Of a stretch of 64,000 nucleotides of DNA, positions 22,558 to 32,871 are shown in pieces. A model generated the notes under the pieces. The model did no database searches, was not told the origin of the DNA, and worked only from the letters and a program-made list of their open reading frames with translations. Source of the stretch: Paraphaeosphaeria minitans. Lineage: Eukaryota; Ascomycota; Dothideomycetes; Pleosporales; Didymosphaeriaceae. Each line of letters opens with the position of its first letter. Within the stretch, counting starts at the first letter, position 1. A program made the translations under genes and the position numbers. Where the stretch lies: NCBI GenBank assembly GCA_015832175.1, contig WJXW01000003.1, forward strand, positions 310,001 through 374,000, given 5' to 3'.

Positions 22558-24207
22558 ATGGCTTCGAACCCGCCCTCAAACTCCGTTGCGCCCCGCCCGA
22601 AGCCGAAGAAGACGCCCATGGACAATGCCGAAGCGCAATTGCAAGCAGAGTACGCACAAGCCGCAAATACACAGTATGGCCGTGGTCAAAAGATATCCAC
22701 AAAATCAGTAAAGGACAAGAAACTGCGGGCAAATCTGCGCGTACTAGAGCAGAAGAACAGGCAAGCGACGCTGCAGGCAAAACAGGCGGAAATTCTCCTC
22801 GACAACGAAGCAGGCCTCATAGAACCGGAAAATGACTTGGAACGGACATTTAAGGTGCGACAGGACGACATACGGAACGAGGTTAGCATCGAGACAGCAA
22901 AGAAGGGCTTCGAGCTGCGGCTGGATGCGCTGGGTCCGTACGATGCATGCGACTACACACGGAACGGGCGCGAGCTGCTCATTGCCAGCCGGAAGGGCCA
23001 TGTCGCCAACTTCGACTGGCGAGAGGGCAAGCTGGGCTGCGAACTGCAGCTCGGTGAGACGGTGCGCGACGCAAAGTGGCTCAACAACAACCAGCGCTTC
23101 GCCGTCGCGCAGAAGAAATGCGTCTACATCTACGCCGGCGACGGCGTCGAGATCCACCAGCTGAAGAAGCACCAAGAAGCCACACACCTCGAGTACCTCC
23201 CCTACCACTTCCTCCTCGCATCCATATCCACTGCAGGCATGATCCGCTACACCGACATCTCCACTGGCCAGATGCTTTCCGACCTCCCCACGAAGCTCGG
23301 CCAGCCCACAGCATTCGCGCAGAACCCTTACAACGCCATACTCCACGCCGGCCACCAGAAAGGCCTCGTCACCCTCTGGTCGCCCAACAGCCAAACGCCC
23401 CTCGTCAAGCTGCTGCCCCACCGCAGCCCCGTCCGCGCCATCGCAGTAGACAAGTCCGGTCGCTACATGGTCTCCGCCTCACAGGACCGCCAAATGTCCA
23501 TCTGGGACATCCGCATGTTCCGCGAGTTGCACAGCCACCACCTTAAAGCCCCCGCGCACAGCATATCCATCTCGGACTGCAACCTCACCGCCGTTGGCTG
23601 GGGCAGCCACGTCTCCGTCTACAGGCCAGACCTCTTCAGCCTCTCCCCGGACTCCTCCGTCGTCGTGCCCTCGCCCTACCTCAACTGGCAAGGTGACGGC
23701 ATGGGCGTATCAATGGCGAAATACTGCCCCTTCGAAGACGTCCTCGGCATCTCCCACGCCAAGGGCTTCTCCTCCATCTTCGTCCCCGGCGCCGGCGAGC
23801 CCAACCCCGACTCCCTCGAGCCCGGCACAAACCCCTTCGAAACCACCAAGCAGCGCCAGGAAGCCGAAGTCCACGCCCTCCTCGAGAAACTCCAGCCGCA
23901 GATGATATCGCTCGACCCGAACTTCGTCGGCAACTTGGACCTGGCCTCCCACGAACAGCGCGCTGCGGAGAAGGACCTGGATGCGAGGAAAGAAGACAAG
24001 GTCGAAAAGCTGAAGAAAAAGGCCCGGGGCAGGAATTCCGCCCTGAAGAAGTATCTGCGGAGGCATGGGCAGAAGAACATCATCGACGAGGAGAAGGTGC
24101 GCGCGAGGGAGGCCCTGGCGCGGAACGATGCGAAGCTGGCCGCGAAGCTGAAGAAGGACCAGGAGAGCTACGGGCCTGCGCTTGCGCGGTTCGCACGGAA
24201 GGCGTAG
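22558..24207 (+). CDS. UTP7: U3 snoRNP / SSU processome WD40 protein UTP7
   Basis: A single exon of 549 residues. I start at 22558 (MASNPPSNSVAPRPK); the frame is open to 22318, but that part is unlike UTP7. The N-terminal helical region (AQLQAEYAQAANTQYGRGQK, then RNEVSIETAKKGFEL) precedes a WD40 propeller: KGHVANFDWREG, ATHLEYLPYHFLLAS, AILHAGHQKGLVTLWSP, RYMVSASQDRQMSIWDIRMF. The BING4 C-terminal domain (PNPDSLEPGTNPFETTKQRQ) and a Lys/Arg-rich tail (KKKARGRNSALKKYLRRHGQ) follow. UTP7 (WDR46 in animals) acts in 18S rRNA maturation in the nucleolus. Codon use is strongly C-ending. Confidence 0.96.
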   Translation: MASNPPSNSVAPRPKPKKTPMDNAEAQLQAEYAQAANTQYGRGQKISTKSVKDKKLRANLRVLEQKNRQATLQAKQAEILLDNEAGLIEPENDLERTFKVRQDDIRNEVSIETAKKGFELRLDALGPYDACDYTRNGRELLIASRKGHVANFDWREGKLGCELQLGETVRDAKWLNNNQRFAVAQKKCVYIYAGDGVEIHQLKKHQEATHLEYLPYHFLLASISTAGMIRYTDISTGQMLSDLPTKLGQPTAFAQNPYNAILHAGHQKGLVTLWSPNSQTPLVKLLPHRSPVRAIAVDKSGRYMVSASQDRQMSIWDIRMFRELHSHHLKAPAHSISISDCNLTAVGWGSHVSVYRPDLFSLSPDSSVVVPSPYLNWQGDGMGVSMAKYCPFEDVLGISHAKGFSSIFVPGAGEPNPDSLEPGTNPFETTKQRQEAEVHALLEKLQPQMISLDPNFVGNLDLASHEQRAAEKDLDARKEDKVEKLKKKARGRNSALKKYLRRHGQKNIIDEEKVRAREALARNDAKLAAKLKKDQESYGPALARFARKA

Positions 24208-24680
24208 AGCCTTTGCGCGGCATCGGCAGGAAAAGTGACGAGCTTCAGCATCAGCGTGTGGCGTTTGGCGTTTGTGAGATGGGATGGGATAGCCCGGGTG
24301 GTATATACCCTCTTCACTTACAGAGGAATGAGATTCTGCTTTGCTTTGCTTTGCTTTGCTTATCTTCGACTTGCCATGCGTGTGCTGTTCGCTATCATGA
24401 TAACTATACGCAAGAAAAAAAAATTGAAACAAATATCCGCACCCATTGAAGCGTCGCCAGTAGCGCCTTCATGAGGGTATAAACGCCTAACCGATGATGC
24501 CTATCCCTATCGCCATCCTTATCCTTATCCTTATCCCTATCCCAGCCTAATCTAGCCAACACAATAAAATGCCATCCGAGTCCAGTCCTAGGGTATATCC
24601 ATCCATCCTTCCATCCGTCCATCCATCGCACCATGTAAATGAACTCCCCCGCCCCTCTTCCTCCCTTCCCCTCCTTTCCC
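24208..24680. repeat. Simple-repeat spacer downstream of UTP7
   Basis: Between two convergent genes. It contains (TTTGC)n near 24336-24360, a run of A at 24415-24424, (CCTTAT)n at 24512-24541, and a CCATC/CCATCC-rich stretch at 24596-24632. No gene is seen. Confidence 0.7.
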
Positions 24681-27395
24681 CTAATGCTCCTGCACCGCAT
24701 TACTCCCCCGCATATAAATCCTCTTCGTTCCCCCGACCTTGCCCAAATCCCCAAAGCTTGACTGACCCCTCACCCCCATCCTACTCTCACTCCGACTCTC
24801 ACAGCGACTCTCGCCCCTCGCCCCTTGTGGCGGTGCTTGGGGCGTAAACTGGTGCACGAGATGCCCGCTCACGCTGCGCGCCTGCTTCATCATGCCCTCG
24901 ACCCACTCCGCCTTCTCGTTGTCGAGGTCGATTTTCTTTGACTTGGGGCCTGCGAGCCCGACTTCCTGCCCGCGCCAGGAGCGCCTGCTCTCGCTCGACG
25001 ACGGCGTGGCAGAAGTCTCGTTGCTGCTGGTTGGGGGAGGCGTGGGCGAAAAGTGCGGCATGGGCGGCGGAGCCTCGTTGGTTGAGATGCCCGCGCGAGT
25101 AGCCGGTCTGTTGGGCGTGGTGCTCGGGGTGGTGATCTGCGAGCCGCCGCTGACACGCCTGTTGCGACTACTCATGACGCTTTCCGGGCGCGGTGACGGC
25201 TCCGCTCCGACTTCCAGGCCTAGAATCTCGAACTGCCCGTTGCTGGCTGTTCGACGGCCGTGGTGCTCGGCGTACTGCCGGAGGTACTCCCCAAGATCGG
25301 CCCAGCCGCCACCCACCCTGACCATGACGCGTTCGCCGTTCTCTCCCACGCGGCGGATGAACAGCTTGACGGGATGCTCTTTGCCGGGCTGGGTGAGATG
25401 GTACATGCGGATGTCGGTGTCAACGCGATATGACGCCATGGACCTTCTGCCTGAGATCGCGTTAGCTGAGTCGAAACCTTCCTTCACGGGTGACAAAGTA
25501 AGCTCGGGAGTCTTCAGGTTGCTGACTGAACGTGCAGCACGGAGATATCCCTTACTACTTTTCTGAGACACTACGCGTGAGGCTTTTGGGTTACGAGCAT
25601 CAGCTCCGTATCTTGACGTAAGCCGGATGTGGGCAGGGATGGTGGAGAGGACATCGGATATCTTTCGCTCGAAGTCGTCGGCTGTGGTCGGAGTCGTGTG
25701 AGAGAACTGTGTGGGTGGCCATGGCGTGCTTCCTGCAGAAGGTTCTGCCCCGTTCTTTCGTCGTTTGGGCATTGCTGCGTTGAGGGCAGGCCGAGGACCT
25801 CTTGTCATCCGATTTGTGGTATTACGTACAGAAGGCGACGGACTAAAAGCACTGGGAGGACTTGAGGTGTACGAAATGTCTGAAGCAATCGACCCCATAC
25901 TTTCTCGGCGGGGACGAGGGGTGTGAGGCCGAATGGGTGTGTGCTCGCCGTCTTCGCTGGTGACAATGATTTGAGACTTCGTGGGGCTCGTCGACTCAAA
26001 ATTTGACTGCACGAGTTCAGCAGGGTCATCTTCGATTTCGTTGTGAATGACTGTATCGCCTTCTTCAAACACGGACTCGTCCTCTTGAATGGAATCTTCT
26101 GTTTCGGTATGTTTCGGTGCTTCATCAATCGCCGTGCCTAGTACAGGGTGATGTTCCTCACTGTTAATGTCTGACCTAAATGCGGTAACTGATCGGAAGT
26201 CGTTTCTGTCTCCTTTCGCGCTAGGTGTACTGCTGCGCTCCTCAACTAAACGTCCAATGTTGTCGGTTTGTGCGGTTGCAACGACATTGTCTGGTTGTGC
26301 CACGGGCCCGCTTTGCTCCCTAGACTCGCCACTCGGGCCAGCATGCCTTCGCACGCCAAACTCGATGACCTTTCTTCTCGATTCCTGAGTCCACCGCCCA
26401 AAGTCTCGTTCGACGCCTTCGAAAACATCGATCCAGCGGTCAGGCAAGCAATCTTCGTGTCCTTCTAGCGCGTCCAGCATCTTGTCTAACCGACGTCCTA
26501 GGTCACTGACTCTACGTCGCATGACGCCCGAGATTGCATCCACGGTTTTCTTCCAGGTTTCGAACGCGTCATCGGAAGGGTCTTTCGGCGGCCCGAGGGC
26601 TTCCCAACCCAAGCGCATCGCTTTCTGGGCTACCTTGAGATCATCGAGGTATCGAGGCGCTTCGCGAAGTACGGTGACGCGTGCCGTCCACATCTGCAGG
26701 CGCTCCTTAAGCCGGAAGTGTTGTGGAAGCGCAGAAATGAGAGTATGCGTGATGAGGAAGTTGAAGTCATCCATGGGCTTGTAGCTGATGCGACTCGCTC
26801 CGTAGCCTGCAGACGACGGACGCGACCGGCTTCCGGGGTGCATGTCCAGCACATAGCCCTTCAGCTCCTCCACGTCGAGCGCTATCAAGTCGTCGCTGAT
26901 CTCGTCCAGGCGGGCTTCGTGGGCCTGCACCTCGACCGACAGCAGCGAACCCCAGTACTCTAGCGGAGCAAGGTCGTCGCTGGCCGCGGCTTCCTTCAAG
27001 TGCTCCTCGATGCGCAGCTGCAGGCTCTTTCGCCGGCGCTCCTTGTACTCGTCGCTGGGCTGCTCAAAGGAGCCAGACCACCCCCACTGGCCGATCTCGT
27101 CACACCAGGTCTTCAGCCGCTGCGCTGCCTTGGCCACTCGCGTCCCCAGATCTCTCTCTGCGGGGGTGAGGTTCTCGATGCAGGAGAAGATTCTGTACTC
27201 GTCCCTTGTGACATCGTATGGCATCGGTCGCTGGGTGAAAGCGCGGAGGGTTGTATTCGGCGACAGATGGCGCAGGTGGCTCTCGTCGGCGCTTCCCAGA
27301 GGGCGGCCTTTACGGACTCCTGGCGACATGGTAGGTGATGATGGTTGCCGGTAAGCCGCCTCGGGGGCCAGGAGATGGGGGGGTTTTGACAGCAT
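24681..27395 (-). CDS. GAR (GAS2)-domain cytoskeletal protein
   Basis: One reverse-strand exon of 904 residues. A nearer start at 27329 (MSPGVRKGRPLG) is equally possible. The N-terminal 330 residues are helical and charged (RDEYRIFSCIENLTPAERDL, DDFNFLITHTLISALPQHFR) and look like a conserved fungal-specific fold. A disordered SP-rich middle follows. Near the C terminus is the GAR domain: VKLFIRRVGENGERVMVRVG, then GGWADLGEYLRQYAEHH. GAR domains bind microtubules in animal Gas2 and plakins, so a microtubule- or septum-linked role is inferred. No calponin-homology domain is present. Confidence 0.88.
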   Translation of the reverse strand: MLSKPPHLLAPEAAYRQPSSPTMSPGVRKGRPLGSADESHLRHLSPNTTLRAFTQRPMPYDVTRDEYRIFSCIENLTPAERDLGTRVAKAAQRLKTWCDEIGQWGWSGSFEQPSDEYKERRRKSLQLRIEEHLKEAAASDDLAPLEYWGSLLSVEVQAHEARLDEISDDLIALDVEELKGYVLDMHPGSRSRPSSAGYGASRISYKPMDDFNFLITHTLISALPQHFRLKERLQMWTARVTVLREAPRYLDDLKVAQKAMRLGWEALGPPKDPSDDAFETWKKTVDAISGVMRRRVSDLGRRLDKMLDALEGHEDCLPDRWIDVFEGVERDFGRWTQESRRKVIEFGVRRHAGPSGESREQSGPVAQPDNVVATAQTDNIGRLVEERSSTPSAKGDRNDFRSVTAFRSDINSEEHHPVLGTAIDEAPKHTETEDSIQEDESVFEEGDTVIHNEIEDDPAELVQSNFESTSPTKSQIIVTSEDGEHTPIRPHTPRPRRESMGSIASDISYTSSPPSAFSPSPSVRNTTNRMTRGPRPALNAAMPKRRKNGAEPSAGSTPWPPTQFSHTTPTTADDFERKISDVLSTIPAHIRLTSRYGADARNPKASRVVSQKSSKGYLRAARSVSNLKTPELTLSPVKEGFDSANAISGRRSMASYRVDTDIRMYHLTQPGKEHPVKLFIRRVGENGERVMVRVGGGWADLGEYLRQYAEHHGRRTASNGQFEILGLEVGAEPSPRPESVMSSRNRRVSGGSQITTPSTTPNRPATRAGISTNEAPPPMPHFSPTPPPTSSNETSATPSSSESRRSWRGQEVGLAGPKSKKIDLDNEKAEWVEGMMKQARSVSGHLVHQFTPQAPPQGARGESRCESRSESRMGVRGQSSFGDLGKVGGTKRIYMRGSNAVQEH

Positions 27396-28396
27396 GGTTG
27401 CTATACGGAAAGAGCGACTGGGACATGAGGGAGGCGCGAGGGGTCGACGGTAGGAGCGACGCGGCTGTACGAACAGAGTATCTTGCCCTCCCTATTGCTG
27501 TGGATGTGGCTGTGGCTGTGAATGTCAGTTGTTGGTCTATCCCCATTGCCCTACCTGTGTTGACCGTCCGAGACAGTTTGGTTGTTGTTGTTTACCCGCC
27601 ATAGGCCATATCGGCCTGCGCAAACGATCGCTAGGCCAGGGGCTGGATTGGGCCTAGCTCCCAGATCAGTGATCACCAACGAGCCACGCCACACCGAAAT
27701 TGGACCCACGTTGACGTGGCTGTCGTCACCTCGCCCGTCACCTCGTCCGTCTTATTACCCAGCGCGATATCTACCTGGATTGTCTACAGATTCCATGCGA
27801 CGAAACGCGTCGTATGGAGTTTACATTCGATGACCGATGCCCAGGTAGGTACCTACGATATCGATACCTAGGTAGTCCGAGACTGCATTCAACCGCATGC
27901 TACTCCGGGTGTCGGAGCATCACCAGGCTCAACACAAGAAGCAGGCGGAACCAGCACAAGAAGCGGGCGGAACCAACACAAGAAGCAGGCGGAACCAGCA
28001 ACGCCCCCAAAACAGGGTGCGGTTGCGCTGCCACACCATGTTTCGCTATCCATCTTGAACCCAAGGCGCCGTTGGTGCACTTGAAGGTACCCCTCAAGGA
28101 TCACCGTCATGCCAAGGCGATATTGGAAAGCCTCCCCCCACGCAGGACTTCCTACCACCTGCCCAATGCAGGAAGATTATGCCCATTGCACCTACGGGAT
28201 CATGCCTAATTCCAGCAGATGCATGCTCTGCAGCGTCAATTACGTTCTGGCTCTCGTGCCGAACCCGACAAAGGAAAGCGACTATTGACGTTATCTCTCC
28301 GTGCCGCCGTTAACTACTTGCTGTGCCGTTGGTACTTTGATGTTGTGGCTCCAACACTCGCCCTGGGTCTCTTCTGTGTCAGGAGAGTCGTGCAAC
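27396..28396. other. Spacer between the GAR gene and the M28 peptidase
   Basis: One kilobase between divergent genes. It holds the CCTAGGTA/GGTAGGTACC motif at 27843-27876 and the 22-bp minisatellite at 27931-27996. Open frames over the minisatellite exist only because the unit has no stops. No gene is supported. Confidence 0.5.
27931..27996. repeat. 22-bp minisatellite, three copies
   Basis: Three head-to-tail copies of a 22-bp unit beginning AACACAAGAAGC and ending GGCGGAACC. Copies 1 and 3 are identical; copy 2 differs at two positions. Confidence 0.9.
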
Positions 28397-30739
28397 ATGA
28401 AATTGATACATGTGCTCGCCGCCGTGACAGGCGTCCAGGCTTGCCAGAAGGAGATAACCGCCAGGCACCCACATCGGCATTCGAAAAGACAAGACGCGAA
28501 TGTCACCTTCCCGCCGGTCTTGGATGCCAATGAACAGATAATAGTGAATTCGTTTGACAACACAACAATCTCGACTTGGTCCTACTATTACGGTCAGTCT
28601 ATCCCTGCCAGCCCAGAGCACATGCTGACTATCGTACGCAGCGTGAGTAGCTTCGAAGCACAATGCAGCAGTGCCTTTATAGACTCATGAGATATCCAGG
28701 CACGGAGCGCATCTTGCTGGAACGAACAAAACCGTAGCTCAGTGGACGGCCGACCGATGGGCTGATAATGGGTTTGTATCCAGACTTGACGAATACTGTA
28801 AGTTGCATCCACATTTTGCGCTGGGATGTTGTAACTGAAAACCACAGATGTCTATCTCAATTACCCAGTTTCGCATTCACTGACCCTCACATATGCAAAT
28901 GGCAGCACCTGGGAAGCGTCTCTGGAAGAAGCAGTCTTGGCGGCGGACGACAGTGAGTAGTCTAGTCCCCAACCGCAAGTGCCCAGTCTTCTGAACTCTT
29001 TTGTAGCCACGAGCTATCCAAACCGGATACCGACCTTCCACGGTTACTCACCGACAGGCAACGCCTCAGCTGAGTATGTCTACGTCGGAAGAGGGCAGCA
29101 GATAGACTTCGAACGCTTGAAAGAGCTTGGTGTCGAGCTTGAAGGAAAGATTGCTCTGGCTAAATACGGCGGACCCTTTCGGGGGTTAAAAGTAAAAAAT
29201 GCCCAAGACAACGGAATGGTCGGCGTGGTCACCTTCACAGATCCTGGGGACGATGGTAACATCACCGAAGCCAACGGCTACGCTGCTTACCCAGATGGCC
29301 CAGCCCGCAATCCCACTTCGGTACAGAGAGGAAGTGTGCAGTTTCTAAGCACTTACCCCGGCGACCCTACTACGCCCGGATATGCGTCGAAGAAGGATTC
29401 TCCCCGCGCAGACACAAGCATTAATCTACCATATATCCCTTCGCTGCCTATCTCCTGGTTGGAAGCCCAGCCGCTTTTGCAGGCATTGAACGGTCACGGC
29501 ACTAGTGGTGAGGAGGTCAATCGTACGAGGTGGGTTGGCGCAATTCCAGGCGCCGATTACAGCACGGGTGTAGGCTCTGGCGCCAGTCTTTCCCTTTCCA
29601 ACGTCATGAAAGAGAACTATACCACCATATGGGACGCCATCGGCATCATCAACGGCACCAACGCAGACGAGGTCGTCATCCTTGGCAATCACCGAGACGC
29701 TTGGATCGTGGGTGGAGCTTCAGATCCCAACTCCGGATCAGCAGTGTTGGTCGAACTCTCCAAGGCCTTTGGAAAACTAATGCAGACTGGCTGGAAACCT
29801 ACCCGCACTATCATTTTGGCCTCCTGGGACGCCGAAGAATATGGCTCGATCGGCAGCACAGAGTGGGTGGAAGAGTACATCCCGTGGCTCAAAACCGCCG
29901 CAGTGTCCTACCTCAACGTCGACATCGCCGTCTCCGGTCCCTACCCCTACACAGACGCGACCCCCGATCTGCACCAGCTCGCTACCTCCGTGATGAAGAA
30001 AGTAATCTACCCAACCCCCGGGTCTGCCTCGCAAACGCTCTACGACGTCTGGCTGAACGTCTCCGGCGAATTCGGCGTCCTGGGCGCTGGCTCAGACTAC
30101 GTTCCGTTCGTACACACGGGCGGCATCGCGTCTCTCGACCTAGGCGCCGGCGGTGGCGCTACCGATCCCATCTATCACTACCACTCCAACTACGACACCT
30201 ACCACTGGATGTCCGAGTTCGGCGACCCAGGTTTCCACACGCACAAGGCTATCGGCCAGTACATCGCCCTTCTCGCGTACCATCTCTCTTCCGACGTAGT
30301 CCTGCCCCTCGAGCCCGCGGACTACGTCCCCGAGCTTGAATCCTACCTCTCGGATCTAAACGACACCGTCGCCGAGGCGAACGCTACCATCGATCTCTCT
30401 GCCCTGTCCTCCGCCATCTCCACATTCGCCTCCGCAGCACAGGACTTTAACGCGCTCCGTTCGCAGGCAGTGCTCGCCAACGACATGGCGCTTGTTTCGA
30501 CCGTGAACCACAAGGCGCGCGACTTCTCGCGGGGCTTCGTCAGCCAGGGCGGTCTGGCGGGCAGAGAGTACTACAAAAACCTGCTCTTCGCGCCGGGCCT
30601 GGACACGGGGTATGCGCCTGTGACGTTCCCAGGGGTGGCGGAGAGCGTGACGTTTGCGAAGGACATTGAGGCGGCGCAGGAGTGGGTCGGGAAGACGGCG
30701 GATGCGGTGTTGGTTGCTGCGGGGATCTTGAAAACGTAG
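28397..30739 (+). CDS. Secreted M28-family glutamate carboxypeptidase-like metallopeptidase
   Basis: Exons 28397-28592, 28642 (a single C), 28700-28797, 28848-28952 and 29007-30739 total 2,133 nt and give 710 residues. MKLIHVLAAVTGVQA is a signal peptide, followed by a KR site (HSKRQ). A PA-domain region (GKIALAKYGGPFRGLKVKNA) precedes the di-zinc M28B catalytic domain: VILGNHRDAWIVGGASDPNS (His and bridging Asp), SWDAEEYGSIGSTEW (catalytic and ligand Glu), LNVDIAV (Asp) and YHYHSNYDTYHW (last His). A TfR-like dimerisation region follows. All metal ligands are intact. It is related to glutamate carboxypeptidase II/PSMA and is predicted to act extracellularly or in the vacuole. The 1-nt exon is needed to join exon 1 to the conserved HGAHLAGTNKT in frame. 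Confidence 0.9.
28642..28642 (+). other. Candidate 1-nt micro-exon of the M28 peptidase gene
   Basis: The context is CGTACGCAG|C|GTGAGTAGC. The preceding intron (28593-28641, GTCAGT...CAG) carries GCTGAC as branch site; the following one is 28643-28699 (GTGAGT...CCAG). Exon 1 ends in phase 1 and the next exon offers one base before its first codon, so exactly one base is missing. Confidence 0.6.
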
Positions 30740-31058
30740 AGTCGGATGGATTGGGTGCGTTCGTTCTGCGGTTGAGGGGTGCATGTTTGTAGAAGCTGGA
30801 TCGCTATCTAGGGGCTTTTGCTCAAGCTGATAGGTACTCTGATTGGACAACCTTTCATCCACCTTTGAAATCGGGTTCGAAGGTATTGGTGAACGCGTGG
30901 CACTCTGTAAGACTTTTCATTGCGCCTGTATTTATGGTACCGTATATTTACTCGTGCCGTGTAGCGCGATTCCACAGTAGGTACTCGTGGGTACCTAGGT
31001 AGGTAGGTAAAGCGAGCTCGGGCCTTGCCCCTCCAAAACAACAAAAAAAGCTCCGCTC
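30740..31058. other. Spacer with CCTAGGTAGGTAGGTA motif
   Basis: Downstream of the M28 gene. It contains GTACCTAGGTAGGTAGGTAA at 30991-31010 and no gene that I can support. Confidence 0.5.
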
Positions 31059-32323
31059 GTGACGCTCTCCGAATTAGCGGAGTGGATACACAACGTCAAC
31101 ACTGCGCAACCGGTGTGTGCGCGTGGCTCACAGCCTGTGTCCGGCGAGCAGCGACTACCACCTGTCGTTACCTACTTAGTCGACGACAAGGAAGATTCGC
31201 GGCCTTCAAAAAGGCGGCGTATGATGGAAAATGCCTTAGATCAGACCCCCGACCCTCGAAGCGGGCTCGCGACCTCGATGGTATGCCTCTTCCCCCCCTT
31301 CTCTGACTAAGAGCACCCCGAGCGCAGCTGGATCCGAAACATCCGAGGTAGAATCACATCGGAGTGGACACTTAAGCCCTCTGAAACAGCTCCAGTTGCT
31401 CGAAGACGAGGACCAGCCTGTCATGTTCTGTAATTTCGACGACGACCAGGAAGGGGAGGAACCGGCAGATGTTAGGGCAATGCGAAGCGCTATTCAACAG
31501 TTCGCAGATAGTGTGGAGATCTTGAGCTACGATGATGTCAATACAGTCACTTCTGAGTTGATGCAGACAGATAGGATGCGGTTCCAGTACCCGTGGGCAA
31601 ACGACCCGGGGAAACGCTCTGTGCTTGGATCAATGCCCCCATGGTGAAAGTACAAGACATCGTGGAGACTACACGGAAGTACGGTCGTGAAGCAGGTGTT
31701 TCTGAGGATGAATGAAACTCCGAAGTTCAACATTTACTCCTCAAACTCGCACGTAGCACATCCAAGCACCGACTTACGCTCGACATTCATAGCGTGTAAG
31801 TCAGTGTATCGTTCGGAAATTGAGGGTAAGCTGAAGAGTGCAGGAAAACGGCCAAGATCGAACCTGCATGGCTCGCGCGCAATAGTCTGCCTCGCCGCGT
31901 CGTGGACTACGTTGTCACGCTCAACCAAGATACTGCTACCGAGCAAGCCTGGCGGAATCTTCGCCCGCTCGAAGGTGCATCTGTCAAGTCGTGGAACCAC
32001 ACATGTCGCCAACGTCACAGCCCCATTGCTATCAACATTGATACCAAAGGCCCAATGAAGTCGTGGACGATGGCAAGCCTCAGATTGCGATATGGACTGA
32101 TGCGTGGCTGAAACGACTGAGCTTGATTTGTGGCGACGACGACAACAACATGAGACAGTGGCCTGCTATCCCGCTCCTGATCGTCCAAGGACATGACTGG
32201 CACCTTTTGATTGTCTCGAAGAATGGTCAAAACATGACCATCAGAGAGCAAATTGCCTTTGGAAGCACGAGATCGTGCTTTGATGCGATGAAAGTAATGG
32301 CGGTACTACATTGGCTTTTTTAA
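31059..32323 (+). pseudogene. Decayed fungal PD-(D/E)XK nuclease-like gene
   Basis: The pieces line up in order with a fungal family of PD-(D/E)XK-nuclease-like proteins. They start MTLSELAEWIHNVN, with a basic RPSKRRRM segment. Next are LSPLKQLQLLEDEDQPV, a DIVETTRKYGREAGVSEDE segment, AWLARNSLPRRVVDYVVTLN, then SPIAINIDTKGP, PQIAIWTDAWLKRL, HDWHLLIVSKNG and a C-terminal AMKVMAVLHWL. Three lesions break it: a frameshift near 31640, a TGA at about 31709 where the family usually has Trp, and a frameshift near 32060. A 31-nt GT-AG gap at 31281-31311 may be a shortened intron. The family's function is unknown to me. It is clearly not expressed as a full-length protein. Confidence 0.7.
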
Positions 32324-32871
32324 TGGGCAGTTGGCGTCCGTGGCTATTATCATTATCGTCTGGGTCGACGAGCGGATTCTTTGACCAATGAATGCTTTGC
32401 AGCGACTAAGATAGGTACCTAGAAACTACTACTACACTGTTCTCCGCACTTAACCTCTTCAACCCCTCTTACCATATCCGTGAAGGTGCTGCCTTTCAAC
32501 TGTTAAAGAACAGGGGTTGGTTGGAAGCGATGGTCATCCCATTCATCTAGTCGCGTTCGAATTGAGTACGAACGAAGGTAGGTTATACAAGACGGACTAC
32601 CATCCTCCCAGCGCCCGCAACGGTACGTAGTACGGCGAATACGATACCGTCCGGAGCTGAATTTGGGCAATCAGTACGGTAGTAAGCTTTCACCGTAATA
32701 GAGACCGTACCGTAGCAGATTTTGAGCCGTAGTATGGCAACTATTGTGTACGCAAAGCTATTCTTAATTAGGCCTAGCACAATCCTAACGTAGACAAGCT
32801 CTGGAATCTAGTCACCCCTACGCTAAACCTAATTAGGAAATTTATGTACGTTGCGAGCGCTGCATCCTCCA
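32324..32871. other. Spacer between the PD-(D/E)XK relic and DCL2
   Basis: Contains GGTACCTAG near 32414, a stretch rich in GTACGG/CCGTAC words (32610-32740), and the inverted-repeat element at 32764-32837. No gene is seen. Confidence 0.5.
32764..32837. mobile_element. Possible small inverted-repeat (MITE-like) element
   Basis: The left arm TTAATTAGGCCTAGC (from 32764) and right arm GCTAAACCTAATTAGG (to 32837) are imperfect inverted repeats, matching in all but two positions over about 14 bp. The interior is about 45 bp with no coding capacity. The size and AT-rich ends suit a tiny non-autonomous element or a solo terminus. No target-site duplication is obvious. Confidence 0.35.

Noticed and set aside
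27889..28209. Overlapping open frames on both strands near 28 kb
   Set aside because: They are open because the 22-bp minisatellite lacks stops; no motif is present.
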